NCBI GenBank assembly: GCA_022770625.1
Contig: JALEHK010000083.1
Span: 45,556 to 109,555, forward strand
DNA: 64,000 bases
Source of the DNA: Oscillospiraceae bacterium
Lineage (GTDB): Bacteria > Bacillota > Clostridia > Oscillospirales > Ruminococcaceae
Direction: 5' to 3'
The notes under the pieces: generated by a model
The model's database searches: none
What the model was told of the DNA's origin: nothing
The model's input: the letters and a program-made list of their open reading frames with translations, nothing else
Position numbers and translations under genes: made by a program
Part shown: positions 25,391-33,929 of the stretch, one piece after another
Layout: the number at the start of each line of letters is the position of its first letter
Position numbering within the stretch: the first letter of the stretch is position 1

Positions 25391-26959
25391 TCAGCGGGTA
25401 AAATTCTCCTTATCGACTTCCATAAGTCCCTTTTCGGTCAGCAGGAGCACCCTGTCTGCGACCTCGCGGATAAAGAGACGGTCGTGTGAAACGGCGATGA
25501 TTCCGCCGCTAAAGGAAGAGAGGATCTGCCGGATCACCGGGCCGGAAAGAGGAGAAAAGTTTCGGGTCGGTTCGTCCAGCAGCAAAACGTCCGGCTTTTT
25601 CCGGATCATCGAAAGGAAGATGAGTTTCCCTTTCTGCCCGCCGGAAAGCTCGGAGATCGAATGGGACATCTCCTCCGGCGTGAATTTGACCGAACCTAAA
25701 AAGGTGCGGATCTCGGAGATCTCCTGACGGTCACCATGGTCGCCGGTATTCGACAAAAATTCGACCGGAGTTTGATCGAGTGGAAGCAGATCGGGATAGT
25801 TCTGGGGCATATAGGCGGCGCAAAGGTCGTTCCTTTTCAGAAGTTCCCCTGCCAAGAGGCGGATCAGAGTCGATTTTCCCGCGCCGTTCTTCCCGACGAT
25901 GCAGATCTTTTCGCTTCCGGTCATGTTCATCCGAAGGTCTTTGGCAAGCGTCCGCCCATCGGGAGCGGAAAGAACCGGGAGAGAAAGGTCGATCACCTTC
26001 TTGGCCGCGGGGAGGGAGGAAGGGAAAAAGTCCATCCAGATCGCTTCTTCAGTATCCGGCATCTGGGTCATCTCCTGCTGCTGACGCTCAAACCGCTTTC
26101 CCATCGAGGTGATCGCGTGCATTTTTCTTTTCAGCATCTTTCCGCCGTGCGGATCGCGGGGAGAAAGACTGCTCATCTCATGGTTCACCCGGTCGCGGAT
26201 CTGGCGCAGCCGCTCCTGCTGAGCGTCAAAACGCGCTTTTTCATCCCGCGCCATCTGCTCCTGATGATCGAAGGCGCGAAGCCGACGATCCACGTATTCC
26301 CGGTATCCAGCTCGGAGGACGGTCGCGCGGGGAAGGGTCTTGCGGCGGAGAAGCTCGAGGTGGATCACCATATTCGCGGTATGCTCCAAAAGCATCTCAT
26401 CGTGGGAAACGTAGAGCACCGGCGCCCGGCAGCTGTTGATAAAATCTTCCAGCCAGCGCAGCGATTCCATGTCCAGATCGCCGCTCGGCTCGTCCAGCAG
26501 AAGAACGTCCGGAGAAGCGCAGAGGATCCGCGCAAGCTGAATTTTGACCTTTTCGCCGCCCGAAAGGCTTCCCATCGGACGATCTTCGTAAAAATAATCG
26601 TTCGGGAAGGAAAGCCGCTTTGCGATCTGGGAAAGCTCCCGCGGCGTCTGCATCAGAAAAGCGTCTGAACCGGCAAGATATTCGTAGATGCTCATCCGTT
26701 TTTCGATTTCGGTCAGTTCCTGCGCGAGATAACCGATCACAGCCCCGCCGGTCAGGATGTTTCCTTCCCAAATTACATATTCCTCCGCTTTTTCCGGGTC
26801 GGCAATGATTTTGAGGAGGGTCGATTTTCCGTTTCCTTCCTCGCCGATGATCGCGCACCGGTCGCCTTCCCGGATGGTGAAGGTGAGGCCGTTCACCATC
26901 GGTCGGAGGTCTTTTTTGTGGCTGAAGGAGAGATTCCCTATGCTGAGTGTTTTCGCCAT
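25391..26959 (-). CDS. ABC-F family ATPase (ribosome-protection type possible)
   Basis: A 522-residue soluble protein with two ABC domains and no membrane segments. Domain 1: Walker A GEEGNGKS, signature LSGGEKVK, Walker B LLLDEPSGDLD. A charged, helical linker of about 90 residues follows (roughly 215-305). Domain 2: Walker A GKNGAGKS, signature LSGGQKGK, Walker B LLLDEPTRNFSP, where the usual TNHLD is replaced. ABC-F proteins bind the ribosomal E site; some displace macrolides, lincosamides, pleuromutilins or streptogramins. The resistance reading is supported by the attenuator-like leader but not proven by sequence. Confidence 0.88.
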   Translation of the reverse strand: MAKTLSIGNLSFSHKKDLRPMVNGLTFTIREGDRCAIIGEEGNGKSTLLKIIADPEKAEEYVIWEGNILTGGAVIGYLAQELTEIEKRMSIYEYLAGSDAFLMQTPRELSQIAKRLSFPNDYFYEDRPMGSLSGGEKVKIQLARILCASPDVLLLDEPSGDLDMESLRWLEDFINSCRAPVLYVSHDEMLLEHTANMVIHLELLRRKTLPRATVLRAGYREYVDRRLRAFDHQEQMARDEKARFDAQQERLRQIRDRVNHEMSSLSPRDPHGGKMLKRKMHAITSMGKRFERQQQEMTQMPDTEEAIWMDFFPSSLPAAKKVIDLSLPVLSAPDGRTLAKDLRMNMTGSEKICIVGKNGAGKSTLIRLLAGELLKRNDLCAAYMPQNYPDLLPLDQTPVEFLSNTGDHGDRQEISEIRTFLGSVKFTPEEMSHSISELSGGQKGKLIFLSMIRKKPDVLLLDEPTRNFSPLSGPVIRQILSSFSGGIIAVSHDRLFIREVADRVLLLTEKGLMEVDKENFTR

Positions 26960-26994
26960 AAAAACATATCCTTTCGTTTCAAAAGCACGCTTTC

Positions 26995-27033
26995 AAAACA
27001 AAAAAGCCGCTTTTCCTTTCCCGGAAAAGCAGC
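26995..27033 (-). terminator. Intrinsic terminator in the ABC-F leader (attenuator)
   Basis: On the minus strand GCTGCTTTTCC pairs with GGAAAAGCGGC, followed by TTTTTTGTTTTG, only 35 bp before the ABC-F ATG and about 250 nt after its promoter. Upstream transcript segment AAAAGCAG (plus-strand complement near 27140-27147) could pair with the 5' arm and prevent the terminator. Confidence 0.75.
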
Positions 27034-27286
27034 GCATCAAAAGCATACAGATAGGATCGTTTTTATACGGAGTATAAAATGTGCACAGCACACGGACAGC
27101 GATCATAACCATATGCAGGTATAAAGATGATGCCGGATCTGCTTTTTCGGACAGGAAAAATACAGCCTCTTCGATTTGAAGCGGCAGCAACTGTTTTCCA
27201 TTGTCGTAAAAAAGAGATTAAGCGATCATATTCTACCTTCTTTTCATATCGATCTGACCGGAAACGGACGGTTTTCGATCAAGATG

Positions 27287-27315
27287 AGTATAGCAAAAGA
27301 AAAAGGCGCTGTCAA
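27287..27315 (-). promoter_or_regulatory. ABC-F gene promoter
   Basis: Minus strand TTGACA (27315-27310), 17-bp spacer, TATACT (27292-27287). It gives a leader of about 320 nt. A tiny ORF ATG-ATC-GCT-TAA near 27228, preceded by AAGAAGG, is a possible leader peptide. Confidence 0.8.
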
Positions 27316-27337
27316 GAGAATCAAATGGAAAAAGCTA

Positions 27338-27366
27338 TTGACAGCAAAGAACATTTGTGCTATTCT
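27338..27366 (+). promoter_or_regulatory. Promoter of the radical-SAM/DUF4130 operon
   Basis: TTGACA 27338-27343, 17-bp spacer, TATTCT 27361-27366, divergent from the ABC-F promoter. Confidence 0.75.
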
Positions 27367-27422
27367 TAAAATGAAAAGAAAATTTATTCGATTTACGTTT
27401 GAAACAGAAAGAAGAGTCGGGA

Positions 27423-28721
27423 ATGGATACGCTGCAAAAACTGACGATTTTAGCCGACGCGGCCAAATACGATGTCGCCTGCACTTCGTCCGGCGTTGAT
27501 AAAGCACCTTTGCCGGGCGGGATCGGGAGCGCGGCTGCGGCGGGAATCTGCCACACCTTTACGGCGGACGGGCGGTGCGTTTCGCTTTTGAAGGTGCTGA
27601 TGACCAATATCTGCGTGCACGACTGCAAATACTGCGTCAACCGCCGGAGCAACGATACCCCCCGCGCCGCTTTTGAGCCGGAGGAACTGGCCGAGCTTAC
27701 GATGCAGTTTTACCGCCGCAACTATATCGAGGGACTGTTTTTGTCGTCGGGCGTTTTCAGAAATCCGGACTATACCTGCGAGCAGATGATCCGGGTGCTG
27801 GAGCTTTTGCGGTTTCAGCATCATTTTTACGGCTATATTCACGCCAAGGCGATTCCGGGAGCCGACCCGCGGCTGATCGAGCGGCTGGGGATGCTGGCCG
27901 ACCGGATGAGCGTCAACATCGAGCTTCCGAGCGCCGCGAGCCTTTCGATGCTTGCGCCCGACAAGAGCCGGAAGGCGATTCTCTCGCCGATGAAGCAGAT
28001 TGGGGACGGGATCGCCGAAAACAGAAGGGACATCGTCCGCTACCGGCACGCGCCGAAATTTGCCCCTGCCGGGCAGAGCACCCAGATGATCGTCGGGGCT
28101 TCGCCCGAGACCGATTACCAGATCCTTCATCTTTCCGAGGCGCTTTATCAGAAGTATTCGCTCAAACGGGTCTTTTTCTCGGCGTACATTCCGATCAATA
28201 CCGACCCGCTTCTTCCCGGGAAAGAGGTTCGCCCGCCGCTTTTGCGGGAGCACCGGCTGTATCAGGCGGACTGGCTTTTGCGGTTTTACGGCTTTACGGC
28301 GGGAGAGATTCTGGATGAGGCGCACCCGTTTTTTGATCCGGAGCTTGACCCGAAGTGCAACTGGGCGGTTTCTCATCCCGAATTTTTCCCGGTCGAGATC
28401 AACCGCGCGCCGCAGGAAGCGCTTTTGCGGGTGCCGGGGATCGGGATTCGTTCGGCCAGACGGATTATAGAGGCGAGAAGATGCGGGGCGATCGATTTTG
28501 ATGGCCTGAAAAAGATCGGCGTTGTTCTTAAGCGGGCGCAGTATTTTATCACCTGCAAGGGGAGAACGATGCCGTATCTTCGCTTTTCGCCCGAAACGGC
28601 GAGACGGGCGCTCATTGGAGAGATGCCGGCGCTTGCGGGGGAGACGCCTGAACAGCTGAGTCTCTTACCCGGCGCAAAATGGATGAAAGGGAGCGGGAGC
28701 CATGATCGGATACAGCTATGA
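27423..28721 (+). CDS. Putative DNA modification/repair radical SAM protein
   Basis: A 432-residue radical SAM enzyme with the cluster motif C64-x3-C68-x2-C71 (NICVHDCKYCVNRR). It also has a C-terminal helix-hairpin-helix (INRAPQEALLRVPGIGIRSAR), which indicates DNA binding. This matches the family named putative DNA modification/repair radical SAM protein, always found beside a DUF4130 protein. Its reaction is unknown. ATG 27423 is preferred over an in-frame start at 27399. The gene overlaps its partner by 20 bp. Confidence 0.88.
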   Translation: MDTLQKLTILADAAKYDVACTSSGVDKAPLPGGIGSAAAAGICHTFTADGRCVSLLKVLMTNICVHDCKYCVNRRSNDTPRAAFEPEELAELTMQFYRRNYIEGLFLSSGVFRNPDYTCEQMIRVLELLRFQHHFYGYIHAKAIPGADPRLIERLGMLADRMSVNIELPSAASLSMLAPDKSRKAILSPMKQIGDGIAENRRDIVRYRHAPKFAPAGQSTQMIVGASPETDYQILHLSEALYQKYSLKRVFFSAYIPINTDPLLPGKEVRPPLLREHRLYQADWLLRFYGFTAGEILDEAHPFFDPELDPKCNWAVSHPEFFPVEINRAPQEALLRVPGIGIRSARRIIEARRCGAIDFDGLKKIGVVLKRAQYFITCKGRTMPYLRFSPETARRALIGEMPALAGETPEQLSLLPGAKWMKGSGSHDRIQL

Positions 28722-29475
28722 CGGGAGCTTTTACGGCTTTTTGACCTGTGTTTTTTATGCGTATGCGGAGAAGGAAGATCCGGCGGCGGTCGTGCCGTTT
28801 GGGTCTCAGCCGCTGCTCATCCCGATGCGCGGCATACCGACCGAAAACGACAAGGCGGTTCGGGTGGAAAAGGGGCTGAAAAGGCGGTCGGAGGAAGGGT
28901 ATCTGGCGGTGCGGGACGGATTTTTATGTGAGATGCCGGATAAGGAGCGGCGGCTGCTTGCGTTTATCCGAAAGCTGATCGGTAAAGGAGCGCGCGCGGC
29001 GTTGAGCTATGCCGATCCGGATACGGCTCCGCTTCTCAAAGCGCTGATCTCAATGCGGGAGGAAGGGCATCTTCTGAAAGGTTTTCTGCGCTTTTCGGAG
29101 CACGAAGGAGTCTTAGTCAGCGTCATTTCCCCGAAAAATCAGGTCTTACCGATCTTGGCGCAGCATTTTTCCATTCGGCTTCCGGGAGAAAAATTCCTCA
29201 TCTATGACGCGCGGCATAAAACCGGGTTTATCCATACCGAGGAAAGAAAAGAGTTTGTGTCGATCGATTCGCTCCTCCTTCCTCCGGTCGGGAAGGAGGA
29301 AGCAGCTTATCGGGCGATGTGGAGAGGGTATTTTCAGCATATCGCGATCCCCGAGCGGGAAAATCCTGTCTGTCAGCGCACCCATCTTTCCCTCCGCTAC
29401 CGGCCATGGATGACGGAGTTTACCGAGGATGAGCCGGTGACGATGGAAAACGCGCTTCTTCCGGCGCGCGCGTAA
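28702..29475 (+). CDS. DUF4130-type probable DNA metabolism protein
   Basis: A 257-residue protein with the characteristic start YSYDGSFYGFLTCVF and the C-terminal region with IYDARHKTGFIHT and RYRPWMTEF. It is the partner of the upstream radical SAM protein. In other bacteria this domain can be fused to a uracil-DNA-glycosylase-like domain; here no glycosylase part is present. The 20-bp overlap implies co-translation. Biochemical role unknown. Confidence 0.85.
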   Translation: MIGYSYDGSFYGFLTCVFYAYAEKEDPAAVVPFGSQPLLIPMRGIPTENDKAVRVEKGLKRRSEEGYLAVRDGFLCEMPDKERRLLAFIRKLIGKGARAALSYADPDTAPLLKALISMREEGHLLKGFLRFSEHEGVLVSVISPKNQVLPILAQHFSIRLPGEKFLIYDARHKTGFIHTEERKEFVSIDSLLLPPVGKEEAAYRAMWRGYFQHIAIPERENPVCQRTHLSLRYRPWMTEFTEDEPVTMENALLPARA

Positions 29476-29482
29476 TGCAAAT

Positions 29483-29521
29483 GTGATACGCGCGTGATAT
29501 AAATGTGATACGCGCGTGATA
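29483..29521 (+). repeat. Four GTGATA motifs at 11-bp spacing
   Basis: GTGATA at 29483, 29494, 29505 and 29516, separated by CGCGC, TAAAT and CGCGC, with an inverted ATCAC at 29529. They lie just upstream of the promoter at 29542-29570, on one face of the helix. Confidence 0.8.
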
Positions 29522-29541
29522 CAAAGCATCACGCACCGGAT

Positions 29542-29570
29542 TTGCAAATGTTCTCCAAAGGTGCTATACT
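29542..29570 (+). promoter_or_regulatory. Promoter of the small membrane protein gene
   Basis: TTGCAA 29542-29547, 17-bp spacer, TATACT 29565-29570. Confidence 0.72.
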
Positions 29571-29622
29571 GCTAGTAAAATGAATGCGAAAACGCTTTAG
29601 CTTCTGAAAGGGGAACATATCT

Positions 29623-30216
29623 GTGCGGGATTTTATCAAAAAAGAATATCCGTGGTTTTTAGCGAACGCTTTATGGTTCTGGTGCCTTCCGCTGGTGGGA
29701 GGAGCGCTCAATTCGGCGGATCAGACGGGCTTTTACCTTTTGCTGATGATGATCGGAAATCCGTTTTTCTGCATGATCTCCGGCCTTTTCTACGGAATGA
29801 AGCGGGGAAGAAAATGGCGGTATCTTTTGTACCCGGCGATCTGCGGGATCGTATCGATGCTGATGTACTACAACGCCTCGGCGTTTGCGTTTATCATCCT
29901 CGCGGTCTGCTGTTCGCTGATCGGAATGATCTTCGGCGGATGGAGCCGGGGAAGAAGGATGACAGAAGCGGAAAAATGGAGCGAAAAGTCCGGGCTTCCC
30001 GCGTCGTATTTTGAGGGCCAAAAGAAGGAAACGCCGAAAGCACAGGATGAGGCGCGTGATGAAACTCAGGCTGAAGTGCGGGTTCGGGTTCCGTCCAAAA
30101 CGGCGCTCAAGAATCAGCAGAAGGCCTACGCTCGCAAGGCAAAAGAGCGCGCCGAGAAGGAAGCGAAACTGAAGGCAAAAGACGCGCCGAAGAAAAAGAA
30201 AAAGGGCGGGCATTAA
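29623..30216 (+). CDS. Membrane protein of unknown function
   Basis: A 197-residue protein starting at GTG 29623 behind AAAGGGGA. Four hydrophobic segments occupy roughly residues 12-30, 38-60, 68-86 and 88-107. A charged cytoplasmic tail follows, very rich in Lys, Glu and Ala and ending KKKKKGGH, probably partly coiled. I do not recognise the family. It has its own promoter with phased GTGATA motifs and a strong terminator. Confidence 0.75.
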   Translation: MRDFIKKEYPWFLANALWFWCLPLVGGALNSADQTGFYLLLMMIGNPFFCMISGLFYGMKRGRKWRYLLYPAICGIVSMLMYYNASAFAFIILAVCCSLIGMIFGGWSRGRRMTEAEKWSEKSGLPASYFEGQKKETPKAQDEARDETQAEVRVRVPSKTALKNQQKAYARKAKERAEKEAKLKAKDAPKKKKKGGH

Positions 30217-30232
30217 CTCCCCAAAAAGCAGC

Positions 30233-30281
30233 AAAACTCCCGACCGGGGCGCATTTTCATACGCGTCCGGCCGGGAGTTTT
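30233..30281. terminator. Bidirectional terminator
   Basis: AAAACTCCCG and CGGGAGTTTT form the outer stem, with an inner CCGG/GCG-rich extension, between convergent genes. Confidence 0.85.
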
Positions 30282-30290
30282 CAGTTTTGT

Positions 30291-30815
30291 TTAACCAAAG
30301 ATAACGTATCCGTCTTTACGGGGCTTTGCGGGTGCTTCTTCGACCGGGTAGCCGAGGATGCAGTTTCCGATTCCTGCATAGGATTCGGGAATGCCCCATT
30401 TTGCTTTGAGCGCTTTTCCTTCTTCGCTGTCAAAGACCTCGCGGGCGCGGTGGATCCAGCAGCTTCCAAGACCGACTGCATGAGCGGCGTTTAAGAGGTT
30501 GCCCATGACGAGCGAACCGTCCTCAACAAAAACGCCGGGGCGGGAAGCGTCGGCAAAGACAATAATCACGGTCGGTGCGCCGTAGAAGGGATGGCTTTCG
30601 GGGTGACCCATGACGCCGCCGTTCAACCGTTCGACCTCGGCGATCGCTTCGGGATCCTGCAAAACGACCATCAGCGGCTCCTGTGTGCCCATTGCGGTGG
30701 GCGCCCAGACACCGGCTTCCAGAACGGCGTCCAGTTCTTCCTTCGTGATCTGCCGGGGCTCGTATTTGCGGCAGCTGCGGCGGGTTTTGATTGCTTCCAG
30801 AACAGCGTTTGTCAT
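30291..30815 (-). CDS. Nitroreductase-family FMN oxidoreductase
   Basis: A 174-residue nitroreductase fold protein. RRSCRKYE near the N-terminus binds FMN phosphate. The central APTAMGTQEP and the GLGSCWIHRA stretch are typical of the small single-domain NADH-dependent subfamily. It probably reduces quinones or nitro compounds, or provides general flavin-dependent reduction. Start follows AAGGAAGG. Monocistronic; substrate unknown. Confidence 0.88.
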   Translation of the reverse strand: MTNAVLEAIKTRRSCRKYEPRQITKEELDAVLEAGVWAPTAMGTQEPLMVVLQDPEAIAEVERLNGGVMGHPESHPFYGAPTVIIVFADASRPGVFVEDGSLVMGNLLNAAHAVGLGSCWIHRAREVFDSEEGKALKAKWGIPESYAGIGNCILGYPVEEAPAKPRKDGYVIFG

Positions 30816-30950
30816 GACAAAACAACCTTCCTTTCAAAGAAAAGCGGAATTTTTATATAGGATATTATATAATTGCTGCACGGATTTGTCAAGAGAAAGG
30901 CTCTAAAGTACAAGGATTCCGGAAAATCTGTCAAGAAAAGAAAAATACAA

Positions 30951-32159
30951 TTATTCCGGAAGATTGGTCAGCGGTTCATCGATCAGATAGTTGACCGCGC
31001 CGACCTCTTTTCCTTCCCGGTAATAGACGCGGGGAACCCGCTTCCCGATCAGGCAGAAAAGCTCATAGCTGATCGTTCCGGCGTAGCCCGCCAGTTCATC
31101 AAAAGTGATCGCGTCGTCCCCGTCGCGTCCGACGATCGTGACGGTATCGTCCTCAGCCACACCGGGAATATCGGTGACATCGACCATGATCTGATCCATA
31201 CAGACGTTTCCGATCACCCGTGCGCGTTTTCCGCGGATCAGTACGCTCGCCTTTCCGCTCATACAGCGCAGGTATCCGTCGGCGTATCCGATCGGAACCG
31301 TCGCAATCACGCGGTCGGAGGGGGTCGTGTAGTGGCGGCCGTAGCTGACGGCGTTTCCGGCGTGGAGGGTCTTGACCATCGTGATGACCGAACGGATCGA
31401 AAGAACCGGATGAAGCGGGAGCGCACAGTCGGCTTTTGTATCGACCGGCATTCCGTATAGGATGATCCCGGCGCGGACGTAATTATAGTGGCAGTCGCGC
31501 TCGTTTTCGATACCGGCGGAGTTCTGGAGATGCTTATACTTGAAATGGACGCCCTTTTCCTCAAGACGGTTCACTGTCCGGTCGAAGCGCTTCCGTTGAA
31601 GGCGGGTATACTCCTCTCCGTCCTCGGTAATATCGTCCGCCGAAGAGAAATGGCTGAACACGCCCTCGAACGAAAGCCCCGGAAGAGAATAGATCCGGCG
31701 GATCTCGTCGGTCGGATCCTGATCCTCGCGGACAACAAAGCCAATTCTTCCCATACCAGTGTCCAGCTTTAAGTGACAGCGCACGCTCACTCCGGCGTCG
31801 GAAGCGGCGTGGCTCAGATCACGCGCGTATTCGGAAGAATAGACGGTCTGGGAGATGCCGTAGCGCGCCAGTTCTTTTGCACGGCGGTAGGGAGTGGGGC
31901 CAAGGATCAGGATGTCTCCGGTGATGCCTTTGCGGCGCAGGGAGAGCGCTTCCTCAAGGTTGGAGACGGCGAAAAAGCGGATGCCCATGCTCTCCAGTTC
32001 AGAGGCGATATAGCCGTCTCCGTGGCCGTAAGCGTCGGCTTTGACGACGGCGATGATGCCGGTATCCTCGGGGATCGCCGAGCGGATCGCCTCGATATTG
32101 CTTTTCAGAGCGTCGAGATTGATCTCCGCCCATGTTCTTTTCAGAAATTCCATTGCCAT
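30951..32159 (-). CDS. alr: Alanine racemase
   Basis: A 402-residue PLP racemase that makes D-alanine for peptidoglycan. The Schiff-base Lys40 sits in VVKADAYGHG, the second catalytic Tyr in AVSYGRHYTTP, and the C-terminal beta domain includes VCMDQIMVDVT. ATG 32159 is preferred, with AAGAAAGG 5 nt upstream; ATG 32153 and TTG 32162 are alternatives. Confidence 0.95.
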   Translation of the reverse strand: MAMEFLKRTWAEINLDALKSNIEAIRSAIPEDTGIIAVVKADAYGHGDGYIASELESMGIRFFAVSNLEEALSLRRKGITGDILILGPTPYRRAKELARYGISQTVYSSEYARDLSHAASDAGVSVRCHLKLDTGMGRIGFVVREDQDPTDEIRRIYSLPGLSFEGVFSHFSSADDITEDGEEYTRLQRKRFDRTVNRLEEKGVHFKYKHLQNSAGIENERDCHYNYVRAGIILYGMPVDTKADCALPLHPVLSIRSVITMVKTLHAGNAVSYGRHYTTPSDRVIATVPIGYADGYLRCMSGKASVLIRGKRARVIGNVCMDQIMVDVTDIPGVAEDDTVTIVGRDGDDAITFDELAGYAGTISYELFCLIGKRVPRVYYREGKEVGAVNYLIDEPLTNLPE

Positions 32160-32184
32160 CAAAACCTTTCTTGAAACTGTATCC

Positions 32185-32213
32185 TGTTCAAAACGGGATC
32201 AGTCATGTATAAT
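32185..32213 (+). promoter_or_regulatory. Promoter of the SLOG-family gene
   Basis: TGTTCA 32185-32190, 17-bp spacer, TATAAT 32208-32213. Confidence 0.65.
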
Positions 32214-32272
32214 GTAAAATAAGAAAATCATTACCGGCGCACAGAATGCGCCGCTGCAAAGGAGAAAACGCC

Positions 32273-32797
32273 ATGATAAAGCTCACCGCTTATGAAGAAG
32301 AACACAAAGGAAAAAGCGTCTGCTTTACCGGGCACCGTCCGCAGTCGCTGGGGAAGGTCAAACTCGATGATCTGCGGCTGGAGCTGAGCCTTTTGATCCA
32401 GGACGCCATTGAGGATGGGTACGATACCTTTTACTGCGGGATGGCGATGGGAACCGATATCATCGCGGGTGAGCTGACCGCAGAGCTTCGGGAGCATTAT
32501 CCGTGGATCCGGCTTTATGCGGTAGTTCCGTTTGTTCAGCAGACACAGAGCTGGCCGGGGGAATGGGTGACGCGGTACCGGCATTTGATGCAAAGAGCCG
32601 ATGAAACGGTGATCCTTTATCCGGGCTACTGTAAAGGCGGATTTTTGGAGCGTGACCGGTACATGGTCGATCGATCGGGGCTGCTGATCGGGGTCTATAA
32701 CGATTCCCCGCGCGGCGGAACTGCCTATACGGTGCGTTATGCACGGAAAAAGGGGCTTGAGGTAAAACTGCTGCGGCCGGAAGAATATAAAGAGTGA
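32273..32797 (+). CDS. DUF1273/SLOG-family protein (YpsA-like)
   Basis: A 174-residue Rossmann-like protein of the SLOG superfamily. The N-terminal CFTGHRP motif, FYCGMAMGTDIIAGE and VPFVQQTQSWP fit the DUF1273/YpsA group, related to DprA and LOG nucleotide-binding folds. YpsA homologues affect cell division and stress phenotypes in Firmicutes, but the ligand is unknown. ATG 32273 follows AAAGGAG. Confidence 0.83.
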   Translation: MIKLTAYEEEHKGKSVCFTGHRPQSLGKVKLDDLRLELSLLIQDAIEDGYDTFYCGMAMGTDIIAGELTAELREHYPWIRLYAVVPFVQQTQSWPGEWVTRYRHLMQRADETVILYPGYCKGGFLERDRYMVDRSGLLIGVYNDSPRGGTAYTVRYARKKGLEVKLLRPEEYKE

Positions 32798-33050
32798 CCG
32801 ACAAGTGCGGCCGCCGCTTTTACAATATACTATATTTAGCGCTTTTTTGCAATGAGGAAAATGTGAAAAAACGGTGAGGAAAAGTTTCTTTTTTCTACAC
32901 CCGGAAAAAGGAAGAGCGGGAAAGACATTTATCGGAAAAATTCGTCTTTTTTTACAGAAAAACCGACTGATATCGGGCGTTTGGGCAAGGATCGTTCAAG
33001 CCGTTTTTTTCGAATTTTACAAAATGTACTATTTGGAAAAAATAAACGCG

Positions 33051-33125
33051 TTTTCCACTGTTTCCACCGACTTATTCACATTCCACCTCTGTGAAAAAGC
33101 GGGGTTATCCACAGATTGTGGAAGG
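33051..33125 (+). other. Cluster of DnaA-box-like 9-mers
   Basis: A perfect DnaA box TTATCCACA at 33105-33113 and near matches TTTTCCACT (33051), TTATTCACA (33072), TTTTTCACA on the minus strand (33090-33098) and CCTTCCACA on the minus strand (33117-33125), next to about 200 bp of AT-rich DNA. A palindrome CCACAA-GATG-TTGTGG follows at 33251-33266. No dnaA or dnaN gene is in the window. Confidence 0.5.
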
Positions 33126-33134
33126 CGGGAAGAA

Positions 33135-33199
33135 GAAAAAAGCAGAAAATCCCCTGCTTGCGCCCTTTTTCGACCGGAAAAAGAACGGAAACAGGGGAT
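33135..33199 (-). terminator. Probable terminator of the methyltransferase transcript
   Basis: ATCCCCTG (33149-33156) and CAGGGGAT (33192-33199) enclose a second stem CTTTTTC/GAAAAAG. On the minus strand the stem is followed by TTTTCTGCTTTTTT. Confidence 0.65.
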
Positions 33200-33278
33200 C
33201 TTTTCAACAAGCATACAGTTGAAAAGGTGAAAATCCGGAAACGGCTTACCCCACAAGATGTTGTGGATTGGAAAAGGG

Positions 33279-33896
33279 TCAGCGAGTCAGAGTCAGGATC
33301 CCGGCGCAGGGGGATACCTGAGCAAAAGAAAGAGAGGGAAAGTTCTTTTTCAGTTCGTCGAAAACGAAATAGATTTCATCCTCATCCCATTCGTTTCCGG
33401 CCTGCTTCCTGCATTGGTTCAGTTCTTCCCGGGTTTCAAAAGCAACGTCGCCGATCAGGATCTTTCCGTTTTCCTTCAGGTGGCCGCGCAATTCCGAAAG
33501 AAAAGTAACTTTTTGCGGGTCGGTCAGATGATGCAGCGAGTAAGTCGCCACGATATAATCGTAGCGCCTATCCGCAAGCGGTTTGACCAGTCCTTTTGAA
33601 AAATCTCCCGGATACAGGTGTGCGCCCGGCATTTTTGCGGATGCAAGCTCGATCATTCTGGACGAGAAGTCCTGCCCGTAAACAGTGCATCCATGTTCGT
33701 ACAGCTTGGCGGTGAGTGTTCCGGTTCCGAATCCGATATCAAGAACGTCTTCATGGGGCGTTTCCATAATGCTCTGGAAAATAAGCCCGAGAATCTTTTT
33801 ATAGCCGGCGAACGGATAGCTGTTTTCTTCGTCGGAGATGCCGACGGTTTTGTCGTATCCGTTCGCCCAGAGGTCAAAACCCGTCTGGTCAAGCAT
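33279..33896 (-). CDS. Class I SAM-dependent methyltransferase (YrrT-like)
   Basis: A 205-residue methyltransferase with motif I VLDIGFGTGTL, motif II GQDFSSRM and a post-motif ATYSLHHLTD. The N-terminal FDLWANGYDKTVG and overall length resemble YrrT-type enzymes linked to sulfur-amino-acid recycling in Bacillus. Substrate unknown. ATG 33896 follows AAAGGAG; an in-frame upstream ATG lacks a good site. It follows the FMN-binding protein gene by 33 bp in the same direction. Confidence 0.85.
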   Translation of the reverse strand: MLDQTGFDLWANGYDKTVGISDEENSYPFAGYKKILGLIFQSIMETPHEDVLDIGFGTGTLTAKLYEHGCTVYGQDFSSRMIELASAKMPGAHLYPGDFSKGLVKPLADRRYDYIVATYSLHHLTDPQKVTFLSELRGHLKENGKILIGDVAFETREELNQCRKQAGNEWDEDEIYFVFDELKKNFPSLSFAQVSPCAGILTLTR

Positions 33897-33929
33897 ATAT
33901 TTTCTCCTTTTTGTTCCAATCAATGCGTA

